NCBI GenBank assembly: GCA_947178465.1
Contig: CAMWYL010000168.1
Location: forward strand, 1-7,034
From: an uncultured Lachnospiraceae bacterium
GTDB taxonomy: Bacteria; Bacillota; Clostridia; Lachnospirales; Lachnospiraceae
Direction: 5' to 3'
Length of the DNA: 7,034 nt
The translations under genes and the position numbers were made by a program. The notes below the pieces were generated by a model. The model ran no database searches. It had not been told where the DNA came from and worked only from the letters and a program-made list of their open reading frames with translations. The stretch's first letter is position 1. Each line of letters starts with the position of its first letter. Positions 6,017-7,034 of this stretch are shown in pieces.

Positions 6017-6268
6017 CAGGGAGAGGTAGGGCGGCTGGTCTGTTGGTTGTCAGGCATTGGCGGAGGATGTTGATATTTTCTTATGAGGGAATGGACATGC
6101 AGGGGAAATCTGCATGGATGCAGATTTAGGTGACAACGAGACATGGATGTCGAGTGTCGCCGACCCGATATCTTTTGGAATGATTTCCTTCCCTCATTAG
6201 AAAATTCACATCCGTAGTCCCTGCCTGACAACCAACAGACCAACTGCTCGCAACCCTCGTCTGTTTTT
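6017..6268 (+). ncRNA. Candidate structured RNA (or folded MITE-like element) with a long closing stem
   Basis: The two ends are complementary over about 75 nt. A perfect 20-bp core pairs 6037-6056 with 6222-6241. Outward, 6029-6036 pairs with 6242-6249 (G-U pairs, one mismatch), GAGG 6023-6026 with CCTC 6255-6258, and CAGG 6017-6020 with TCTG 6260-6263. Inward, GGATG 6065-6069 pairs with CATCC 6209-6213, TTTTCT 6076-6081 with AGAAAA 6199-6204, and ATGAGGGAA 6083-6091 with TTCCCTCAT 6189-6197. The head holds hairpin 1, AAATCTGCA/TGCAGATTT (6106-6127), and hairpin 2, GGTGACA/TGTCGCC with GACA/TGTC (6129-6161). Both end in the same CATGGATG tip. On the + strand the internal loop of hairpin 2 can form tandem G-A pairs, and TTTTT (6264-6268) directly follows the closing stem, as in an intrinsic terminator; both favour + strand transcription. 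I see no clear promoter. The alternative is a non-coding transposable element with terminal inverted repeats; no target duplication is obvious. I cannot assign a known RNA family. Confidence 0.5.
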
Positions 6269-6358
6269 CCCCTCTATTTGAAGGAAAATCCACGATTCTC
6301 ATTTTGTGTCGTGTTCTTTTTTACCCTCAAATGCTATGCTTAACACGAAAGGGGTAGC

Positions 6359-6412
6359 GTGGAAAGAACTTCTAAGCATCGCAGAGCGATGCTTAGAAGT
6401 TCTAAGTTCCAC
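6359..6412. repeat. Large perfect inverted repeat (17-bp arms, AGA loop)
   Basis: GAACTTCTAAGCATCGC (6366-6382) and its exact complement (6386-6402) are separated by AGA. Outside them GTGGAA (6359-6364) pairs with TTCCAC (6407-6412), leaving a 1-nt and a 4-nt bulge, for 23 pairs in total. No T tract follows. Its last bases also begin repeat copy A. Confidence 0.75.
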
Positions 6413-6488
6413 ACTGAAGAACGCCTAAAATACGGCGTTCTTCCCATTGATGATTTGTGCCACCAAAGGTGGCATGGGAGTTAGTGCG
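6403..6488 (+). repeat. Approximately 85-nt two-hairpin repeat, copy A
   Basis: TAAGTTCCACACTG is followed by hairpin GAAGAACGCC/GGCGTTCTTC (6416-6425 with 6434-6443), then hairpin TGCCACC-AAA-GGTGGCA (6458-6474), then TGGGAGTTAGTGCG. It aligns along its length with 6562-6643. At the place where copy B has the start codon ATG, this copy has TGCG and no gene follows, so it looks like a leader that has lost its gene or a degenerate duplicate. Confidence 0.65.
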
Positions 6489-6501
6489 AAAATACATCTA
6501 A

Positions 6502-6528
6502 GGAAGCGCTGATTAAATCAGCACTTCC
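6502..6528. repeat. Imperfect palindrome GGAAGCGCTGAT/ATCAGCACTTCC
   Basis: GGAAG (6502-6506) pairs with CTTCC (6524-6528) and GCTGAT (6508-6513) with ATCAGC (6517-6522), separated by one C-A mismatch, with loop TAA. It lies between repeat copies A and B. No T tract follows, so it is more likely a dispersed palindrome than a terminator. Confidence 0.55.
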
Positions 6529-6533
6529 CTAAA

Positions 6534-6550
6534 GCAGTAAAAAACACTGC
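6534..6550. repeat. Small hairpin GCAGT/ACTGC
   Basis: GCAGT (6534-6538) and ACTGC (6546-6550) flank an A-rich 7-nt loop. Read on the minus strand, the loop is a T run inside the hairpin and does not follow a stem, so terminator function is doubtful. It is listed because it continues the unbroken hairpin series. Confidence 0.35.
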
Positions 6551-6561
6551 CTAAGATATAT

Positions 6562-6643
6562 TAAGTTTCACACCGGAAAAACGCAAAAGACAACGTTATT
6601 CATTTCTATTTGAGCCGCCGAAGGCGGCAGGGGGATTAATATG
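6562..6643 (+). repeat. Approximately 85-nt repeat, copy B, forming the leader and start of the XRE gene
   Basis: TAAGTTTCACACCG matches the start of copy A. The first hairpin is weakened (AACG/CGTT only), but the second, GCCGCC-GAA-GGCGGC (6614-6619 with 6623-6628), is perfect. GGGGG (6630-6634) then forms the ribosome site 6 nt before ATG 6641. Compared with copy A the stem differs at both partners (A-T there, G-C here), so pairing is kept. Its last 35 nt match copy C at 4519-4555. Confidence 0.7.
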
Positions 6644-7034
6644 GATCAAAAGAAAATCGGACAATTTATCAAAGAGCTTCGCAAAGAGAAACAACTGACG
6701 CAGGAACAGTTAGCGGAAATCCTGGGCGTGACAAACCGCAGCATCTCCCGCTGGGAGAACGGCGTCAACATGCCGGACTTTGACCTGGTAATTGAGCTTG
6801 CAAACTATTTTGATGTCAGCATTGAAGAATTATTGGATGGGGAAAGGAAGACGGATATGATTGATAAGAAATCAGAAGAAGTATTATTAAAGGTAGCGGA
6901 TTATAACAGCAGTGATAAAATGGTTTTTTCCAAGAGAATGCATTGGGGATTTCTCGCTGCCATTGCCGCGTTTGCCGTATATGCAGTCATAGAGATGCAG
7001 GGCTTGGCGGCAACAGGCGTATACGAGAATATAG
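6641..7034 (+). CDS. XRE-family transcriptional regulator with C-terminal membrane segment (3' end outside window)
   Basis: The visible 131 residues start MDQKKIGQFIKELRKEK. A complete XRE/Cro-type helix-turn-helix spans about 6-65: TQEQLAEILGVTNRSISRWE is the turn and recognition helix, followed by NGVNMPDF, LIELANYFDVSIEELLDG-like helices and a Gly-Glu end. After a charged linker (69-99) a hydrophobic segment appears (WGFLAAIAAFAVYAVI, 102-117), so the protein is probably membrane-tethered, a common design among Lachnospiraceae XRE regulators whose ligands are unknown. The gene runs off the right edge. The start is set by GGGGG at 6630-6634, 6 nt before the ATG. The leader is repeat copy B. 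TATATT (6557-6562) could be a -10 element, but no matching -35 is evident. Targets cannot be inferred; autoregulation is usual for the family. Confidence 0.9.
   Translation, partial: MDQKKIGQFIKELRKEKQLTQEQLAEILGVTNRSISRWENGVNMPDFDLVIELANYFDVSIEELLDGERKTDMIDKKSEEVLLKVADYNSSDKMVFSKRMHWGFLAAIAAFAVYAVIEMQGLAATGVYENI

Larger units (their letters stand above)
5818..6640. other. Gene-free 823-bp region dense in inverted repeats
   Basis: No frame here gives a convincing protein. From 5862 to 6016 I see little: only a 6-bp hairpin CATGGG/CCCATG (5899-5915). From 6017 to 6268 lies the long-stem element described separately. Between 6269 and 6358 there are short crossing complements (6310-6315 with 6342-6347; 6322-6326 with 6352-6356) that could form a pseudoknot. 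From 6359 to 6640 the sequence is almost continuously paired into successive hairpins and contains two diverged copies of an approximately 85-nt repeat. Such clustering is what is expected of dispersed palindromic elements collecting between genes, or of an elaborate RNA leader for the regulator at 6641. Confidence 0.7.

Noticed and set aside
5995..6243. 82-residue reading frame on the minus strand across the long-stem element
   Set aside because: It lies almost entirely within the inverted repeat; its start and its later part are mirror images of the same arms (VCWLSG on one strand recurs on the other). Composition is rich in Arg, His, Pro and Ser as in non-coding frames, and there is no ribosome site. 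I treat it as a by-product of the folded element.
6017..6268. tmRNA, RNase P RNA, 6S RNA or group II intron
   Set aside because: No tRNA-like ends, no RNase P conserved core and no intron domain V were seen. The head contains two hairpins, where 6S RNA has a single-stem bubble.
6359..6550. CRISPR array
   Set aside because: The repeats are inverted, of different sequence and irregular spacing; there are no constant direct repeats with unique spacers and no cas genes.

Overview
The window looks like a chromosomal segment of a Clostridia-type Bacillota, most likely Lachnospiraceae. The reasons are strong AGGAGG-type ribosome sites, a PotD-type polyamine-binding domain ending in a C-terminal membrane anchor, the lepA-hemW gene pair, and small proteins of kinds familiar from that family. 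The family-level placement is inference from gene content; no rRNA or other decisive marker is present.

The left half (1-3744) is conserved core. It holds the 3' end of a spermidine/putrescine ABC transporter substrate-binding gene, then lepA (elongation factor 4, 604 aa) and hemW (radical SAM heme chaperone, 388 aa), which overlaps the end of lepA by 8 nt. All three read rightward with short gaps. In many Firmicutes hemW is followed by the hrcA-grpE-dnaK-dnaJ heat-shock genes. Here it runs straight into a 5'-truncated Uma2-family endonuclease remnant, so the core synteny appears to break at the hemW stop codon.

The middle (3745-5817) is accessory and visibly more AT-rich. It holds the Uma2 remnant, a short orphan Phd/YefM-like antitoxin with its own promoter, a palindrome over the -10 and a terminator, and three small unrecognised or poorly characterised genes. 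Two of these (156 and 130 aa) are very acidic; the third is a basic 91-aa protein of the 'MSRSYK' type. The arrangement resembles a collection of orphan immunity or accessory cassettes, but no toxin partner is visible.

The stretch 5818-6640 has no convincing gene and is the most unusual part. It carries (i) a terminator-like hairpin, (ii) a roughly 250-nt element at 6017-6268 that folds into one long near-continuous stem with two apical hairpins sharing the same CAUGGAUG tip and runs directly into a T5 tract, a candidate structured RNA or folded mobile element, and (iii) a run of at least five further hairpins, including a perfect 17-bp one. Two diverged copies of an approximately 85-nt repeat lie inside this run. 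The second copy ends exactly at the start codon of an XRE-family regulator (6641 to window end). The last 37 nt of the repeat (hairpin, G-rich Shine-Dalgarno, ATTAATATG) occur again at the start codon of the unrelated gene at 4553. The arms differ between copies in a way that keeps the pairing, which suggests a selected or mobile RNA-level leader.
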